Numbered from the stretch's first letter, positions 11,376 through 22,644 are shown. The stretch is 64,000 nt of DNA from Saccopteryx bilineata (GCF_036850765.1 NC_089493.1:130702239-130766238); one strand, 5' to 3'. The notes: generated by a model not told the origin, from the letters alone. Made by a program: numbers and translations.

Positions 11376-12388
11376 TGTTGTAAAGTACTGTACCCCAGAT
11401 TCTGAAAAGTACCGTACTTCACTTCAGCAGGTTTAGGTAGAGACACCAAGTCCAGATGAATTTTGAAAGGTTTTATTAAAGGAGGATATTTATTAAATAT
11501 GCCGGCCACATATGGCTGACACAGGGTATCTGCAGACCCAAAGCATGCACGCTGAGTATATTCAGAGGCTGGTTACATACCCTTTGACTACATACAGGTT
11601 GGGGGAGCATGACAGCATGACACAATCATTAACAAGATTATAACATTTGTCTAGGGGATTTACAAAAAACTTCAAACTTTCAAGGTAATACAATCAAAGA
11701 CATTCATAAGCCTTTTAGTATCTATCTCTCCTCCTTTGCCTAGAGGTACACATTAATCTCAGGATTCCAGGAAGGGAGGGAGAGCCAAAATCAGTGTAGA
11801 GTGGTATGTAAATTTTGTCTCTTATTGAAAGGGAAAGGGAATTCTTCAGATAACCTTAATCCTTTCAGAAAACTTAAAACCAAAGACCCTAGTGCCTGAC
11901 CAGGTGGTGGCGCAGTGGATAGAGCGTTGGACTGGGATGCCAAGGACCCAGGTTCGAGACTCTGAGGTCACCAGCTTGAGCGTGGGCTCATCTGGTTTGA
12001 GCAAAAGCTCCCCAGCTTGGACCCAAGGTCACTGGCTCGAGCAAGGGGTTACTCGGTCTGCTGAAGGCCCGTGGTCAAGGCACATATGAGAAAGCAATCA
12101 ATGAACAACTAAGGTGTTGCAATGCGCAATGAAAAACTAATGATTGATGCTTCTCATCTCTCCGTTCCTGTCTGTCTGTCCCTGTCTGTGACTCTCTTTC
12201 TGTCTCTGTAAAATAAACACATAAAAAATAAAAAATAAAAACAAAGACCCTAGTCATCCTTGTAAGTCAGGAGACTGGTATATCCTTTTCCCTCCATTTT
12301 CCAAAGAAAGGACAGGACAGAAAGACTTCTCCTCTTTAAAATGGTGTTGCCAATATTAACTTTTACAGTTCTCTAGCACCTTACCACA
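11376..12388 (-). repeat. 3' LTR of the class I ERV
   Basis: It is homologous to 20442-21257, with the poly(A) region TTTAATAAA intact but the TATA region mutated. A type B SINE sits at 11894-12241. The polypurine tract AGTGGGGAA (minus strand) directly precedes it at 12397-12389. Confidence 0.82.
11894..12241 (+). mobile_element. SINE type B in ERV 3' LTR
   Basis: The TSD CAAAGACCCTAGT is at 11881-11893 and 12242-12254. Confidence 0.93.
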
Positions 12389-12624
12389 TTCCCCACTGGT
12401 TTATATCTTAAGTCAAATCTTTGACTTAATTTACCAAAGAGCATGAGGCTGTAATAGATAATTAACAGACAGCATTAATAGCAATACAGTTCATTAAAGA
12501 AACAAATGTTACTGATTAATTTCCTATAAACTGCACAAACCTTTTGCAACTTACATAAAATTAAATGGCTTTTGTTTTACCCTAGTTTCCCTTTTCCCCA
12601 AAGTCTGATTAAAAAGAGTCCTTA

Positions 12625-12952
12625 GCCTGACCGGGCGGTAGCGCAGTGGATAGAGCGTCGGACTGGGATGCGGAAGACCCAGGTTCAAGACCCCGAGGTC
12701 TCCAGCTTGAGAGAGGGCTTATCTGGTTTGAGCAAAAAGCTCACCAGCTTGAGCCCAAGGTCGCTGGCTCAAGCAAGGGGTTACTCGATCTGCTGAAGGC
12801 CCGTGGTCAAGGCACGTATGAGAAGGCAATCAAAGAACAATTAAGGTGTTGCAATGTGCAATGAAAAACTAATGATTGATGCTTCTCATCTCTCCGTTCC
12901 TGTCTGTCTGTCCCTGTCTATTCCTCTCTTTCTGTCTCTGTAAAAAAAAAAA
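12625..12952 (+). mobile_element. SINE type B in ERV
   Basis: The TSD AGTCCTTA is at 12617-12624 and 12953-12960. Confidence 0.9.
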
Positions 12953-13021
12953 AGTCCTTACTTTCTTCATGCATTAGCCATACATAGACCAACCAGCTTC
13001 CGGTCTGTGGTTGGAGTAGGG

Positions 13022-13351
13022 CAGGGGCCCCCAAACTACAGCCCGCGGCCGCATGCGGCCCCCTGAGGCCATTTATCTGGCCCCCGCCGCACTTCCGGAA
13101 GGGGCACCTCTTTCATTGGTGGTCAGTGAGAGGAGCATAGTTCCCATTGAAATACGGGTCAGTTTATTGATTTAAATTTACTTGTTCTTTTTTTTAAATA
13201 TTATATTTGTTCCCGTTTTGTTTTTTTACTTTAAAATAAGATATGTGCATTGTGCACAGGGATTTGTTCATAGTTTTTTTTATAGTCTGGCCCTCCAACG
13301 GTCTGAGGGACAGTGAACTGGCCCCCTGTGTAAAAAGTTTGGGGACCCCTG
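13022..13351 (+). mobile_element. Non-autonomous hAT element
   Basis: The termini CAGGGGCCCCCAAACT and AGTTTGGGGACCCCTG form inverted repeats. The 8 bp TSD GAGTAGGG is perfect (13014-13021 and 13352-13359). Confidence 0.93.
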
Positions 13352-13449
13352 GAGTAGGGCATGCCTTCTACCTTGGCAGCAGTGGGAGTAGTCAGGATCA
13401 TGGTGCGTGGACCTGTCCACGTGGGAGTCAGTCCTTGGGTGATTTACTT

Positions 13450-13763
13450 TTTTTTTGGCAGAGACAGAGTCAGAGAGAGGGACAGATAGGGAGAGACAGA
13501 CAGGAAGGGGGAGAGATGAGAATCATCAATTCTTCGTTGCAGCTCCTTAGTTGTTCATTGATTGATTTCTCATATGTGCCTTGACCGGGGGCTACTGCAG
13601 ACTGAGTGACCCCCTGCTCAAGCCAGTGACCTTGGGTCCAAGCTGTTGAGCCTTGCTCAAACCAGATGAGCCCGTGCTCAAGCTGGTGACCTCGGGGTCT
13701 CAAACCCGGGTCCCCTGTGTCCCAGTTGTATGCTCTATCCACTGCACCACTGCCTAGTCAGGT
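13450..13763 (-). mobile_element. SINE type B in ERV integrase
   Basis: The TSD GGGTGATTTACTT / GGGTGATGTACTT is at 13437-13449 and 13764-13776. Confidence 0.9.
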
Positions 13764-14495
13764 GGGTGATGTACTTCTTTACCTAGATTGAGTCCCCAGG
13801 CTGAAAGGGATGTACTGGATCTCCTGGCAGTGCTGGAAGTGCCTCTCTGACAGTCTTTTGAACAGCTTGCTGTATAACCTGCAGACCCTGAAAGTACTTA
13901 AGGAAAGAGTGGTCACGTTTATTCATGTATTTTACTTGCCCTGAACCTTTTGGGGCCTGTGGGCACCATGTAACTTCAAATTAGCTTCTAATTAATATTG
14001 GGTTCCTTTCTTACTAGCTGTGAGACTTTGGATATAAATGCAGGCCTAACATTAGAATGGGCAAGTTAAACCTGGAAAGAATTCTATATAGCAACTTCCT
14101 AACAACTGTCACTGTGGCCCCACTTCTAGTAGGAAAAGCTTCTACCTATTTGTCAATTATTTTATTAAAGTCTATTTCTAAATGTTTAGCTGGGAAAACT
14201 CCTTTCCTGTTTCTTTTTATAATTCCCTTATTTTGCTTAGTATTCACTTGGACATAAACCACTCAGATATTATGCGTTCTGTAATAGATTCCAAGTCTGG
14301 CTTTTCTAATTATTCCTTTCCTGTTGGCAAAATCTTTTTCTAATTGGTTTTGAATAAACCTTTTGGCAATAAGGGTCCTAAAAACTCCACTGATTTTGCG
14401 TGGCATTTTTCTACTCATTTAAATTCCTATGTTCTGATTTTGAGGCAGACTGGAAAAATATAAAATAAACAATAAAATTAAAACAGCTAATGTTA

Positions 14496-14884
14496 GCCCT
14501 GGCCGGTTCAGCCTGGCGTGCGGGAGTCCCGGATTCGATTCCTGGCCAGGGCACACAGGAGAAGCACCCATCTGCTTCTTACCCCTCCCCCTCTCCTTCC
14601 TCTGTCTCTCTCTTCCCCTCCTGCGGCCGAGGCTCCATTGGAGCAAAGATGGCCCGGGCACTGGGGATGGCTCCTTGGCCTCTGCCCCAGGCGCTAGAGT
14701 GGCTCTGGTCGCAACAGAGTGACACCCCGGAGGGGCAGAGCATCGCCCCCTGGTGGGCAGAGCGTCGCCCCCTGGTGGGCGTGCCGGGTGGATCCCGGTT
14801 GGGCGCATGCGGGAGTCTGTCTGACTGTCTCTCCCGTTTCCAGCTTCGGAAAAGTACAAAAAAACCACAAAAAACAAAAAAACA
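14496..14884 (+). mobile_element. SINE type A in ERV, A-box deleted
   Basis: The TSD AAAACAGCTAATGTTA (14480-14495 and 14885-14900) flanks it. The head lacks the GGCTCAGCGGTAGAGCGTCG block, so it has no intact Pol III promoter. Confidence 0.9.
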
Positions 14885-15303
14885 AAAACAGCTAATGTTA
14901 ACAAATACTATAACAAGTGTCCTAACACAATGAAGTGACCAAAGCCCACTAGATTATCAAACAAAGTTCTAAATATAACAGGATTCAAAAATTCTTACAG
15001 TCTTGAATGTCCTTAACATGTTAACGTAATTTCACTAAGTCCATGTTGACACCATTATTGTTTTATATTATTTACAAATGTAATCCAATTCCTACTTCAG
15101 TCTGAGGATTGTCCCAAAGAGCAGGAGTCACACATATTCAGGTAAAGTCCACAAGGCACTGGAGTTGTGGTCACATTCCACACTCTGCAGCTAGAGTCTA
15201 AGTCCCAATGACCACTGCTTCTAACTGGCAATGATTCAGGTAGATTGGAAAAGCTGTCTGCGGCACATATAGAGAGAGAGCTTTCATTTTCTTTAAACTA
15301 GAG

Positions 15304-15621
15304 CAGGGGTTGGGAACCTTTTTGGCTGAGAGAGCCATGAACGCCACATATTTTAAAATGTAATTCCATGAGAGCCATACAACAACCCGTGTACATTACG
15401 CATTATCCAATAAAAATTTGGTGTTGTCCCAGTGGACAGCTGTGATTGGCTCTAGCCACCCACAACCATGAACATGAGCGGTAGGAAATGAATGGATTGT
15501 AACACATGAGAATGTTTTATATTTTTAACATTATTATTTTTATTAAAGATTTGTCTGCGAGCCAGATGCAGCCATCAAAAGAGCCACATCTGGCTCGCGA
15601 GCCATAGGTTCCTGACCCCTG
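15304..15621 (+). mobile_element. Non-autonomous hAT element, second family
   Basis: The termini are CAGGGGTTGGGAACCT and AGGTTCCTGACCCCTG, with the 8 bp TSD AACTAGAG (15296-15303 and 15622-15629). It is inserted in the ERV. Confidence 0.92.
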
Positions 15622-15659
15622 AACTAGAGAGATGAACCCAGGGGGTCTTTCCCTGGGGC

Positions 15660-16360
15660 TCTGCAAATGTGACATGGTAAGGAGAACCTTGGGTTACACT
15701 ATGTTGGGGTTTCAGAGGTAAATTTATTTAAATTAGGAGCAGGTCCCAGCCTAAAATAGGCATGGGGCATTGAGACAAGAGGAATAAAGGAGACACTATA
15801 CATTAAACAAAGCAACAAAAATTAAGACTGTCAATACCCACAATAGAGATCTTTGAGGGATAAATAAAACTTGAATATTAGGCAAGGTATAGTAAATGGC
15901 CCTTGTGTTTACAAGGAATGAGATCAGTTTACCTGCTGGAAGAAATACCCTAGGCTCATCCACGGTGACGTGAGGTGGGGCCAATGGCACTGGGCACCTT
16001 TCCCCTTCAGTGGCAAGTCCCAGTAGGCTGGGCAAGGTCAGGTCACAGGTGACTGGATCAGGGCTGGAAAAGACTGAACCCTCCCTCCGTGGAATGAGGG
16101 GGCAGCTTACCTTCTTGTGTCCCTTTTTCCCACAGCAAAGGTATGTCCCTGGTGGGACTGAGAAGCCTAGCAGGCTTTAGCTTAATGACCTTTCTTTCCA
16201 TTCTTGAAGCAAGGCCCTGATGGAATTCTATGAAGCCCCTTCGGGGTGCTGGAGCCTTTAAGGGCGTATGCCAAGAGCTGGTATATTCCTGATCTCTTTT
16301 GGGCTCTATTTGCCTTTTCTGTTCCTTTCTTGGTCATTATAGACCTTAAAAGCCATGCTC
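15660..16360 (-). pseudogene. ERV gag C-terminus (capsid end, nucleocapsid) and protease remnant
   Basis: Minus-strand reading finds FKVYNDQERNRK, a gamma-type capsid end (about 16345-16310). A nucleocapsid zinc knuckle CGKKGHKKVSC follows near 16130, in which the first Cys position is Tyr. A protease segment, FLPAGKLISFLVNTRAIYY, lies near 15900, where the catalytic Asp-Thr-Gly position reads Asn-Thr-Arg. The protease C-terminal region can be followed to about 15700 with stops. A SINE at 16362 cuts the upstream part. It cannot encode a working product. Confidence 0.72.
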
Positions 16361-16361
16361 A

Positions 16362-16738
16362 GCCCTGGCCGGTTGGCTCAGCGGTAGAGCGTCGGCCTGG
16401 CGTGCAGGAGTCCCGGGTTCGATTCCCAGCCAGGGCACACAGGAGAGGCGCCCATTTGCTTCTCCACCCCTCCCCCTCTCCTTTCTCTCTGTCTCTCTCT
16501 TCCCCTCCCGCAACGAGGCTCCATTGGAGCAAAGATGGCCCAGGTGCTGGGGATGGCTCCTTGGCCTCTGCCCCAGGTGCTAGAGTGCCTCTGGTCGCGA
16601 CAGAGCGACGCCCCAGAGGGGCAAAGCATCGCCCCCTGGTGGGCATGCCGGGTGGATCCCGGTTGGGCACATGTGGGAGTCTGTCTGACTGCCTCCCCGT
16701 TTCCAGCTTCGGAAAAATGAAAAAAAAAGAAAAAAATA
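16362..16738 (+). mobile_element. SINE type A in ERV gag
   Basis: The TSD AAAAGCCATGCTCA is at 16348-16361 and 16739-16752. Confidence 0.93.
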
Positions 16739-16854
16739 AAAAGCCATGCTCAGAAGATCTCGCTGATGGGCTGGAGGACCCTTTTCTGTCTATATTAACT
16801 TTTGGAAAAAGAGAAAAACGGTGTTATTAGCTGGATCAAATAATAGAGGGTAGA

Positions 16855-17136
16855 GCCTGACCAGGCGGTGGCACAGTGGATAGAGCGTCAGACTGGGATG
16901 CTGAAGGACCCAGGTTCGAGACCCTGAGGTCGCCAGCTTGAGCACCGGCTCATCTGGTTTGAGCAAAAAAAAGCTCACCAGCTTGGACCCAAGGTCACTG
17001 GTTCGAGCAAGGGGTTACTCGGTCTGCTGAAGGCCCGTGGTCAAGGCACATATGAGAAAGCAATCAATGAACAACTAAGGTGTCGCAATGCGCAACGAAA
17101 AACTAATGATTGATGCTTCTCATCTCTCTGTCCCTG

Positions 17137-17173
<37 letters not shown>

Positions 17174-17182
17174 AAAAAAAAA
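16855..17182 (+). mobile_element. SINE type B in ERV gag
   Basis: The TSD AAATAATAGAGGGTAGA is at 16838-16854 and 17183-17199. It has a (TC)n stretch before the A-tail. Confidence 0.93.
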
Positions 17183-17309
17183 AAATAATAGAGGGTAGAG
17201 GTTTGCAAGAGAAACAGGTTTGGCGTCTCCTTTAGGATTCCAGAGTCTCTCCGCTGCTGAATAACTCAGTACATTAGCATTCAAAAGAAATTTTTAACAT
17301 TACTGTTTC

Positions 17310-17687
17310 TTTTTTTTTTTTTTTTTTTTTCATTTTTCTGAAGCTGGAAACAGGGAGAGACAGTCAGACAGACTCCCGCATGCGCCCGACCGGGATCCAC
17401 CCAGCACGCCCACCAGGGGCGGTGCTCTGCCCCCCAGGGGGCAATGCTCTGCCCATCCTGGGCGTCGCCATATTGCGACCAGAGCCACTCTAGCGCCTGA
17501 GGCAGAGGCCACAGAGCCATGCCCAGCGCCCGGGCCATCTTTGCTCCAATGGAGCCTTGGCTGTGGGAGGGGAAGAGAGAGACAGAGAGGAAAGCGCGGC
17601 GGAGGGGTGGAGAAGCAAATGGGCGCTTCTCCTATGTGCCCTGGCCGGGAATCGAACCCGGGTCCTCCGCACGCTAGGCCGACGCTC
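17310..17687 (-). mobile_element. SINE type A in ERV, 5'-truncated
   Basis: The TSD TACTGTTTC is at 17301-17309 and 17688-17696. About 25 bp of the head is missing. Confidence 0.9.
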
Positions 17688-17699
17688 TACTGTTTCAAA

Positions 17700-19239
17700 A
17701 TGATAATAAACTAAACATTACATTAAAAGACATTATTAACAATTATTACATATTTCCTAAAATCTAAACCAAGATTTCAATATCACAGGGCTATAAAACA
17801 GCAAATAAAGAGAATTAATGAAAGACTTTTGAAATAACATATACATTTCTATTATAGAAAATACTTTTTACACAATAAGGGATCTTTGGTACAAACTACC
17901 CAGCTGGCAAAGAGATACTAACCCTCTTTTGACCCACAGTAATTTACACTATTAAGTCAATATGAGGGTCGGGATGCCTGGGATTCTTGGTGCCCAAGGG
18001 GGTACTGTTATGGCTAAAGCAGTGGGTCTTCCCCATGAATCTCATGCCTCCCACTTCAGATAGCAACCATGCCACACGAAGGAACTGGGGAAGGGTAGGG
18101 GAAACTTGGAGGGGACCCAACACCCACTTTGGCCCCACGGGAGTTCTGCCAGTGCTAGTTTTGTTCACTTTACACTTATTTTTCCTTTTATAACTTCCTA
18201 CATACCAGTGGAGGGCACTATGTCATTAATCCCAACCCTGGAGGGCCCATGAGACCCCTATGTCCTAGGGAGGGGAAGGTGAGAGGCAGCTGGAGGGCCT
18301 GTCTCTGATAATGCCATTCCCTATAATCCTTTTATTCCTGATCCCATCACTCATTCTGGACTGTCCTGATAATTCTATTTCCTATAATCCTATTATTTAT
18401 GATTTTATTACTAATTCTGGACTGTTCTGAGAATCACATTTTTTATAATCCTATTACTTATGATTCCATCACTTTTTCTGGAATTTCAATTTATTTCAAA
18501 GAACTGATAACCAGCAAGGTCCACACCCGTGGTTGTTAATTTTTAAATCCTTTTTACCTGGCCCTGTTTCCTTTTCTTTTTCTAAGATTTTTCTAAAGCT
18601 AATCTTTAATGCTATTCCTACCCTGTATTTTCCAAATGGGAAAAACTTCTTTTGGTCAGGAGGTGGATATCTGAAATTAGTTTCTATTCTATACTTTCTC
18701 TTAGTTGTCCTTGCCATTTCACTCTAGCGCCCTTCCCGCACTGCTCCACTCATATCACGTCCCCGCCCTGCTTTTCTCTGACCTAAATCGCTTACTTGCC
18801 AGCCTTTCCCCCAGAGGCTAGAGAAACACTTTAAACTGTCTGAGAGAAGGCAGGAATTAGCACACTAATAAAAGCAAGAAAAATAAGACAGACAATAACT
18901 TGCACTTAGAATAAAAGATGTTTGACTATAGAGGTGTCAATCATCACACAAGACAAGAAGAAGGAGCCAACAGAAGAGAATAATTTCTTCAGGGGAGAAG
19001 TCAGAGTGCCCTGAAGCTAGGGGTCTCGGATCCAAGAAAAGAGATTTTATATTTTTGGGGTTTGTTTTACGAATTTTTTACTTTTGCCCAGAAATTTCTA
19101 ATTTTGCATGCAAAAATTCAATTCAGGCCTTAGAAAGACAGTTACACATTAAACAAAGACTTCACATACACGAATCACAAATCAAGAAATTTAAATTAGC
19201 ACACTTTACTTATTCTAATTTTTCTGACAAAGTTTGATA
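17700..19239 (-). other. ERV interior, gag-equivalent region, not readable
   Basis: This is A/T-rich decayed interior between the type A SINE and the leader repeats. Short frames exist but none could be assigned to matrix or capsid. Confidence 0.45.
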
Positions 19240-20110
19240 GATGAGGGAGGGGTTCTCCCCAGTGGAAAGTACTGTACCCCAGATGCTGAAAAGTACTGTA
19301 CCTCACTTATGAGGAAGGCCCCCCCCCCTCGTGGCCTCTCAGGTGCACGCAGGCTGTGGCACCAGAAATTACTCTATCACACTGATAAACCAGACAAAGT
19401 TCGATAGACAAGGGAGGGGTTCCACTTTCAGGGGCCTCTCAGGTGTTCTCTTAGCCGTGTTCCTGGAACTTAGGCTAGGCACCAGAGAGCCCCACTCACA
19501 CACCAATCACTCAGGGTTCTCTCAGGTGTTCTCCTAGCCGTGTTCCCGGAATTTAGGCTTAGGCATCAAGAGATTCCCACTAACAACACCACACAGCTCA
19601 GGGGTTTTAGACAGAAACATTAAAAACAAAGACTGAGATCTCGACAAACACAGAGAAGTCTCTGGAAGTCCAAGGCGAGATTAATCAATCCAGGTTAGCT
19701 CAGTCTCCACTGATGCAATGCGATGCGAGACTTACTAATCCTGGCTAATTCAATCCCCACTAATGCCTTCTTAGAGCACAAACAGTTGTCCCCACTAATG
19801 TCTTTTACTGAGAGCACAACTAGATACCTCTGGAAGTTCTGGGCAGGATGAAGTCCCCACTAATTGTCTCCCTAGAAAAAACAGATGTCTCTGAAGGCCC
19901 GAGGCAGAACTAACCTGGTTAGCTCTGTTCCCACTAATGTCCTCCTACAGTATGAGCAGATATCCCTGGGAGTCCAAGGCAGGACCTAATCCCCACTAAT
20001 CGTCCTTCCAGAGTACAACCAGATGGCTCTCAGCAAAGCCTGAGGCAGGACCTAAAAACTTCACTGATGTCTTGGTCTGGAGAGCCTATTACATGGGTGA
20101 GACCACGTCT
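19240..20110 (-). repeat. Degenerate tandem repeats and an LTR scrap in the ERV leader
   Basis: Units of about 80-90 bp recur with the shared phrases CCCCACTAAT, TCCAAGGCAGGACC and AGAGCACAAC. An earlier pair of about 100 bp units carries CTCTCAGGTGTTCTC and GCCGTGTTCC. At 19266-19312 a 45 bp piece matches the outer end of the ERV's own LTR. Confidence 0.6.
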
Positions 20111-20421
20111 GATCCCCACGCAATAGCCCAAAATGACTAGTCCAAAACAGAACAGAAAAGCAAGAATTCAGAGGAAAGCTAGAATTCAGTAAAGCAAAAG
20201 AGTTGCCTTACCTACCTCCTTCATTTCTCTGCCGAATTGTCCAAATTGTTGAATTTGGGAACCGGGAGGCATCTGCCAAAGAACTGTTCGGATCCACAGG
20301 AAAATGAGGAGCCCTGAAAACGTCTCAGGTGGTGCCTCCTCGAAATTCCAGCAGGGCTGGGTAGCTCCCCAGAGAGACCAGCCGATTCGGGGTGTCTCTA
20401 CCCAGTGACACAAAACACCGG

Positions 20422-20439
20422 ATCCTGGAAGAGCCCCCA
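20422..20439 (-). promoter_or_regulatory. ERV primer-binding site, tRNA-Pro type
   Basis: The minus strand reads TGGGGGCTCTTCCAGGAT, two changes from the murine-leukaemia-virus-type proline site, two bases after the 5' LTR. Confidence 0.85.
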
Positions 20440-20441
20440 TA

Positions 20442-21257
20442 TGTTGTAAAATACTGTACCCCAGATTCTGAAAAGTACCATACCTCACTTCAGCGGGTTT
20501 ATGTAGAGACACCAAGTCCAGATGAATTTTGAAAGGTTTTATTAAAAGGAGATTTATTAAATATGCCAGCCGCATATGGCTGACACAGGGCACTTGCGGA
20601 CCCAAATCGTGTGCGCCAAATACATCTCAGAGCCTGGTTATATACAGGTTGGGAGGGGGCATGACAGCATGACACAATCATTAACAAGATTATAACATTT
20701 GTCTAGGGGATTTACAGAAAATGTTAAAACTTTCAAGGTAATACAATCAAAGACATTCATAGACCTCTCTTCCTTTGCCTAGAGGTACACATTAATCTCA
20801 GGATTCCAGGAAGGGAGGGAGAGCCAAAATTAGTGTAGGGTGGTATGTAAATTTTGTCTCTTATTGAAAGGGAAGGGAGTTCTTCAGATAACCTTAATCT
20901 TTTCAGAGAACTTAAAAGCAAATGACCCTAGTCATCCTTGTAAGTCAGGAGACTGCTATATTCTTTTCCCTCCATTTTCTAAAGAAAGGACAGGACAGAA
21001 AGCCTGACTTCTCTTTAAAATGGCGTTGCCACCTGACCTGTGGTGGCGCAGTGGATAAAGCGTTGACCTAGAAATGCTGAGGTCGCCGGTTCGAAACCCT
21101 GGGCTTGCCTGGTCAAGGCACATATGGGAGTTGATGCTTCCTGCTCCTCCCCCTTCTCTCTTTCTCCCTCTGTCTCCTCTCTAAAAATGAATAAATAAAA
21201 AATAAAATAAAATAAAATGGCGTTGCCAATACTAACTTTTACAGTTCTCTTGCCACA
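20442..21257 (-). repeat. 5' LTR of the class I ERV
   Basis: It keeps a TATATAA box (minus strand 20644-20638) and AATAAA signals near its U5 end. A type C SINE sits at 21032-21213. Confidence 0.82.
21032..21213 (+). mobile_element. SINE type C in ERV 5' LTR
   Basis: The TSD AAAATGGCGTTGCCA is at 21017-21031 and 21214-21228. Confidence 0.93.
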
Positions 21258-21788
21258 CCTCTCCCTTCTCTCTCTTCTCCTTCTGCTGCCATGGCTTGGT
21301 TGGAGCAAGTTGGCCCTGGACACTGAGGATGGCTCCATGGCCTCACCTCAGGTGCTAAAGTAGCTCAGTTGCTGAGCAACAGAGCAATGGCCCCAGATGG
21401 GCAGAGCATCGCCCAGTAGGGGGCTTGTCGGGTGGATCTTGGTTGGAATACATGTGGGAATGTGTCTCTGCCTCCCCGCTTCTCACTTAAGAAAAAAAAA
21501 CTCATCAGGCCTTGTGTGTGTTTCTCCTTTAGTGACCTAATAGGGACAGTGCTCTAACCATCTGAGCTGCCAGCCAGGGCGATGAATTTTCAGAGCCAGC
21601 ACCTGTGTGTAACCAGCACTAACACCATCGATTTGTTTTTTCTGTCTTTGAACATTCTAGAAATCTCGACCCAACTTTTTAATTTTTTTTAGATTTTATT
21701 TATTTATTTTTAGAGAGAGAGGAGAGAGAGAAAGAGAGAAGGGAGGAAGAGCAGGAAACATCAACTCCCATATGTTCCTTGATCAAGC

Positions 21789-22288
21789 TGTAGCAGGAAG
21801 TGACTCAACGGAGAGTATCAGACACTCAAATAACTTAATCAGAGGAAAGACAATTTATTAAAAACCAGTGGAACAGGCGGGACTACAAACTCCAAACACG
21901 CATGCTTGCCAAAGTTGATTTTCTTACAAGTTATATACCTTTTATAGAATACAGGTTTTCATGCAAGGGGCTCATGATCCCTTTGTCTAGAGGTACAGGT
22001 CACTCTCATGACTCCAGGAGGGGAGGGTGAGTTTAGATAGGGTCAGAAAAGAGGAAGGAGTTTCAGACCACTGGTCTCAGCTATATACAAGTTCTATCTT
22101 CTTTGCTTTGTGTAGCAAGTGGCCCCAGGCAACCTTTCAGAGAACTATAGAAAGTAGTTATTCTATAACTGGCTGATTCAGTTACCCCTGCAGGTTTCTT
22201 TCCCTTGCATTCTTCTTGTTTCTTCCTCCTCAGGGAAGAGGGGTGGGGGTCTGACTTCTTCCTTAAGGCAAGTGCTGGGTTTCCAACA
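21789..22288 (-). mobile_element. Solo LTR, third family
   Basis: This 500 bp TG..CA segment has a minus-strand TTTAATAAATTG poly(A) region. It interrupts a type C-like SINE, with about 16 bp of the host SINE lost. No TSD was seen. Confidence 0.6.
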
Positions 22289-22322
22289 GGTGACCTCAGC
22301 GTTCCAGGTCGATGCTTTATCC

Positions 22323-22644
22323 CAGGGGTCCCCAAACTACTGCCCGGGCATGCGGCCCCCTGAGGCCATTTATCTGGCCCCGCCGCACTTCCGGAAGGGG
22401 CACCTCTTTCATTGGTGGTCAGTGAGAGGAGCATAGTTCCCATTGAAATACTGGTCAGTTTGTTGATTTAAATTTACTTGTTCTTTAAATATTGTATTTG
22501 TTCCCGTTTTGTTTTTTTACTTTAAAATAAGGTATGTGCAGTGTGCATAGGGATTTGTTCATAGTTTTTTTTTTATAGTCCGGCCCTCCAACGGTCTGAG
22601 GGACAGTGAACTGGCCCCCTGTGTAAAAAGTTTGGGGATCCCTG
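22323..22644 (+). mobile_element. Non-autonomous hAT element, same family
   Basis: The 8 bp TSD CTTTATCC is at 22315-22322 and 22645-22652. It lies inside a SINE that was already split by an LTR. Confidence 0.92.

Larger units (their letters stand above)
12960..13930 (-). pseudogene. ERV integrase C-terminal remnant
   Basis: The minus strand reads LKYFQGLQVIQQAVQKTV then PFQPGDSI and a stop at 13930-13780. After an intervening SINE it reads TWTGPRTMILTTPTAAKVEG at 13440-13360. The pattern matches the C-terminal domain of gammaretroviral integrases. A type B SINE (13450-13763) and a hAT element (13022-13351) interrupt it. Confidence 0.7.
11376..21257 (-). mobile_element. Class I (gammaretrovirus-like) endogenous retrovirus, defective, 10 nested insertions
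   Basis: Paired LTRs (TGTTG..CCACA on the + strand) and a 4 bp TSD CCTC (11372-11375 and 21258-21261) delimit the provirus. On the minus strand the order is 5' LTR, tRNA-Pro-type PBS, a long leader/gag region, a gag nucleocapsid-protease remnant, an integrase C-terminal remnant, an AGTGGGGAA polypurine tract and the 3' LTR. Reverse transcriptase is missing or unrecognisable and no envelope could be read. It carries three type A SINEs, three B in the interior plus one B in the 3' LTR, one C in the 5' LTR and two hAT elements. The LTRs differ at roughly one base in ten by eye, so it is old. It is not replication-competent. Confidence 0.88.
10058..21496 (+). mobile_element. Old type A SINE split across 11.4 kb
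   Basis: The pieces are 10058-10097 (head start), 11291-11375 (rest of head, B-box GGGTTCTATTCC) and 21258-21496 (body and A-tail). The outer TSD AAAACTCATCAGG is at 10045-10057 and 21497-21509. Everything between the pieces is later LTR DNA. Confidence 0.88.

Noticed and set aside
16246..16830. Open frame of 194 codons on the + strand (and similar 100-195 codon frames at many places)
   Set aside because: It is a type A SINE read through in frame. The same peptide phrases (ARAHRRSAHLLLHPSP, RVDPGRAHAGVC) recur at every A copy.
20186..20605. 139-codon minus-strand frame across the ERV LTR-leader junction
   Set aside because: It crosses the PBS and U5, which are non-coding in retroviruses.
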